Shown piece by piece: positions 4,337 through 5,866 of a stretch of DNA of 5,866 nt. This DNA comes from an uncultured Treponema sp. (GTDB lineage: Bacteria; Spirochaetota; Spirochaetia; Treponematales; Treponemataceae): the NCBI RefSeq assembly GCF_938029485.1, contig NZ_CALHGC010000014.1:1-5866 (forward strand), given 5' to 3'. Within the stretch, counting starts at the first letter, position 1, and each line of letters begins with the position of its first letter. Under the pieces are notes generated by a model. That model ran no database searches. It had not been told where the DNA came from and saw nothing but the letters and a program-made list of their open reading frames with translations. Position numbers and translations under genes: made by a program.

Positions 4337-5791
4337 ATGTACTACCGTCAAAAATTCGACACCTTTATCCGCAATTATGCAGGAGCAGGTTATATTACCA
4401 ATACAGGAAACTTTTCCGACCGCGTTGTAAACGGGAGCGGCACTGTTTTTTTGACGGTTCTTTCCCGAGAAGCTCAAACTCTTGAAGACCTTGTTCAAAA
4501 AGCAGCTGCCGCCTTTATCGATGTAAGTCCTAAAGATATTATAGAAGATGCAAAAGTTTTTTATGATGAACTTTTTGAAGACGGTTTTCTGACGCGGGGT
4601 AATACTATCAAAGAGCTTGATTTAAACGATAAACGCTTTTCATACTCCACACTGGAACCTAAAACAATCAAAAAAGATTTTACCCCTATTATTCAACGGG
4701 CAAAAGAAAGTACGCAAAATTATCTGGAACGGCATTTTAAGGCGAATCCGCAGCTTTCAAGTTTTCAAATAGAATTAACAAGCACGTGTAACGAACGCTG
4801 TGTACACTGTTACATCCCGCACGAGTTTAAACTAACCAATATAAAACCGGAACTTTATTACAGTGTTTTAAAACAACTCCAAGAAATGAACGCCTTAAAC
4901 GTAACTCTTTCAGGTGGAGAGCCTATGTGTCACCCTAAGTTTAAAGAATTTTTGCAGGCAGCAAAGGGCTATGATTTTTCGGTAAATGTGCTTTCAAATC
5001 TCACCCTCGTCGATGACGAAATTATTAATATAATGAAAAACTTCCGCCTTTCAAGTGTGCAGGTTTCTCTTTACAGTATGAACGCAGCCCATCATGATGA
5101 AATTACACAGCTGAAGGGTTCTTTTGAAAAAACAAAAAATGCTATTTTAAGGCTCATCGAAAACGATATTCCCTTACAGATAAGCTGTCCCACAATGAAG
5201 CAAAATAAAGATGACTACGGTGAGGTTATGCGTTGGGCTCATGAACATAAGGTTCGTGCCGTTACCGACTATATTATGATGGCGCGGTATGATCATACTA
5301 CAGACAACCTCGATAACCGCTTAAATTTATGCGAGGTCGAAAAAATTATCCGTGATATTTTGGCTGATGATATCGACTATCAGGCAGAATTATTAAGCCC
5401 CAATTTTGATGGGCGAATAAACGTATTAAATACCGATCCTGACGGAATTGTCTGCGGTGTGGGAGTTTCATCCGCCTGTATGGTAGCAAACGGGAATGTC
5501 TATCCTTGTGCAGGTTGGCAAGATTGTATTTGCGGCAACCTTTACGAAAAATCTTTAAAAGACATCTGGTACAATTCCGAAAAAATGAATTTTTTGCGTA
5601 ATATCCGTAACAAGGATTTTCCGGAGTGCGGATCCTGTAAAGACAAACCATTTTGTGCAATGTGCATGGTACGAAATGCAAACGAAAATCCCGAAGGAAA
5701 TCCGTTTAAGATAAACAAACACTTTTGTAAGGTTGCAGCTTTAAATAAAAACATTGTATATGATTGGAGAAAAAAACATGGTGCCTTTTAA
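4337..5791 (+). CDS. Radical SAM/SPASM peptide maturase with N-terminal PqqD-like domain
   Basis: This 484-aa cytosolic iron-sulfur enzyme predictably modifies the precursor upstream. Residues ~10-88 resemble a PqqD-like RiPP recognition element (TLEDLVQKAAAAF through DAKVFYDELFEDGFL). The radical SAM core starts at ~141 with IELTSTCNERCVHCY, giving C151-X3-C155-X2-C158 for the SAM-binding [4Fe-4S] cluster, and has the SAM-contacting GGEP at 193-196. The C-terminus is a SPASM domain with C373, C381, G386-X4-C391, C397, C431-X2-C434-X5-C440-X2-C443 and C464, enough for two auxiliary clusters. Typical SPASM has C-X3-C where this has C440-X2-C443. AAAGGAG (4322-4328) 8 nt before ATG fixes the start. 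Domain order is that of sactipeptide/ranthipeptide-type thioether synthases, but other crosslinks cannot be excluded. The next gene overlaps by 14 nt. Confidence 0.9.
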   Translation: MYYRQKFDTFIRNYAGAGYITNTGNFSDRVVNGSGTVFLTVLSREAQTLEDLVQKAAAAFIDVSPKDIIEDAKVFYDELFEDGFLTRGNTIKELDLNDKRFSYSTLEPKTIKKDFTPIIQRAKESTQNYLERHFKANPQLSSFQIELTSTCNERCVHCYIPHEFKLTNIKPELYYSVLKQLQEMNALNVTLSGGEPMCHPKFKEFLQAAKGYDFSVNVLSNLTLVDDEIINIMKNFRLSSVQVSLYSMNAAHHDEITQLKGSFEKTKNAILRLIENDIPLQISCPTMKQNKDDYGEVMRWAHEHKVRAVTDYIMMARYDHTTDNLDNRLNLCEVEKIIRDILADDIDYQAELLSPNFDGRINVLNTDPDGIVCGVGVSSACMVANGNVYPCAGWQDCICGNLYEKSLKDIWYNSEKMNFLRNIRNKDFPECGSCKDKPFCAMCMVRNANENPEGNPFKINKHFCKVAALNKNIVYDWRKKHGAF

Positions 5792-5866
5792 TAATAATTT
5801 GGGCTTACCGGTTATGACAAACCTTGAACTTGAAATCTCCAATCCCTGCAATGAGCGGTGCGTCCA
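5778..5866 (+). CDS. Second radical SAM protein, N-terminal fragment (cut by window end)
   Basis: ATG 5778 lies 7 nt after GGAGA (5766-5770) and overlaps the end of the maturase by 14 nt, implying translational coupling. The visible 29 residues read MVPFNNNLGLPVMTNLELEI then SNPCNERCV. C24-X3-C28 and the following V-H-type context match the start of a radical SAM cluster motif; the third Cys would be just past the edge. Only 23 residues precede the motif, so it lacks the N-terminal recognition domain of its neighbour and would need that domain, or a separate one, to bind a peptide. The strong likeness of CNERCV to the upstream enzyme suggests a related maturase. Its SPASM content and function cannot be judged here. 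Confidence 0.8.
   Translation, partial: MVPFNNNLGLPVMTNLELEISNPCNERCV

Noticed and set aside
5346..5681. 111-codon minus-strand open frame
   Set aside because: It is antisense to the SPASM part of the maturase. The Cys pattern proves the plus-strand reading.

Overview
The window reads as accessory DNA from a host-associated anaerobic spirochaete, most probably an oral-type Treponema. This is an inference from moderately AT-rich base use, the flavour of the toxin-antitoxin (TA) proteins and the hairpin-rich intergenic sequence. No rRNA or other marker gene is present, so the genus is not proven.

The left part (about 1-3130) is a small graveyard and depot of TA modules. At 1-342, the tail of an amidohydrolase-like protein runs in frame into the C-terminal half of a RelB/DinJ-type antitoxin. 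That antitoxin is frameshifted and is followed, with a 4-nt overlap, by only the first residues of a YafQ-type toxin. At 452-1106 lies an apparently intact hicA-hicB operon with a strong promoter, a palindrome inside that promoter, a nearly leaderless hicA and a terminator. A minus-strand gene of unknown function follows (1233-1685). At 1892-2857 an ADP-ribosyltransferase-like DUF3990 gene overlaps a second gene that probably encodes its partner. At 2938-3128, on the minus strand, an intact 58-aa VapB-like antitoxin overlaps a vapC that stops after five codons.

The middle (about 3150-4000) is almost gene-free. It has a second strong promoter (3240-3268), a short doubtful ORF ending just after a run of 11 C, a set of four consecutive hairpins (3475-3597) typical of a dispersed repeat, and a stretch of simple intergenic sequence.

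The right part (about 3984-5866) is the most interesting: a RiPP (ribosomally made, post-translationally modified peptide) locus. A 40-residue precursor with three cysteines, behind a near-perfect ribosome binding site, is followed by a structured 213-nt leader. Next comes a 484-aa radical SAM/SPASM maturase with an N-terminal PqqD-like recognition domain. A second radical SAM gene overlaps its end by 14 nt and runs off the window. The likely scheme is that the recognition domain binds the precursor leader and the radical SAM enzyme(s) form crosslinks, plausibly thioethers at the cysteines. Export and cleavage genes, if any, lie beyond the right edge.
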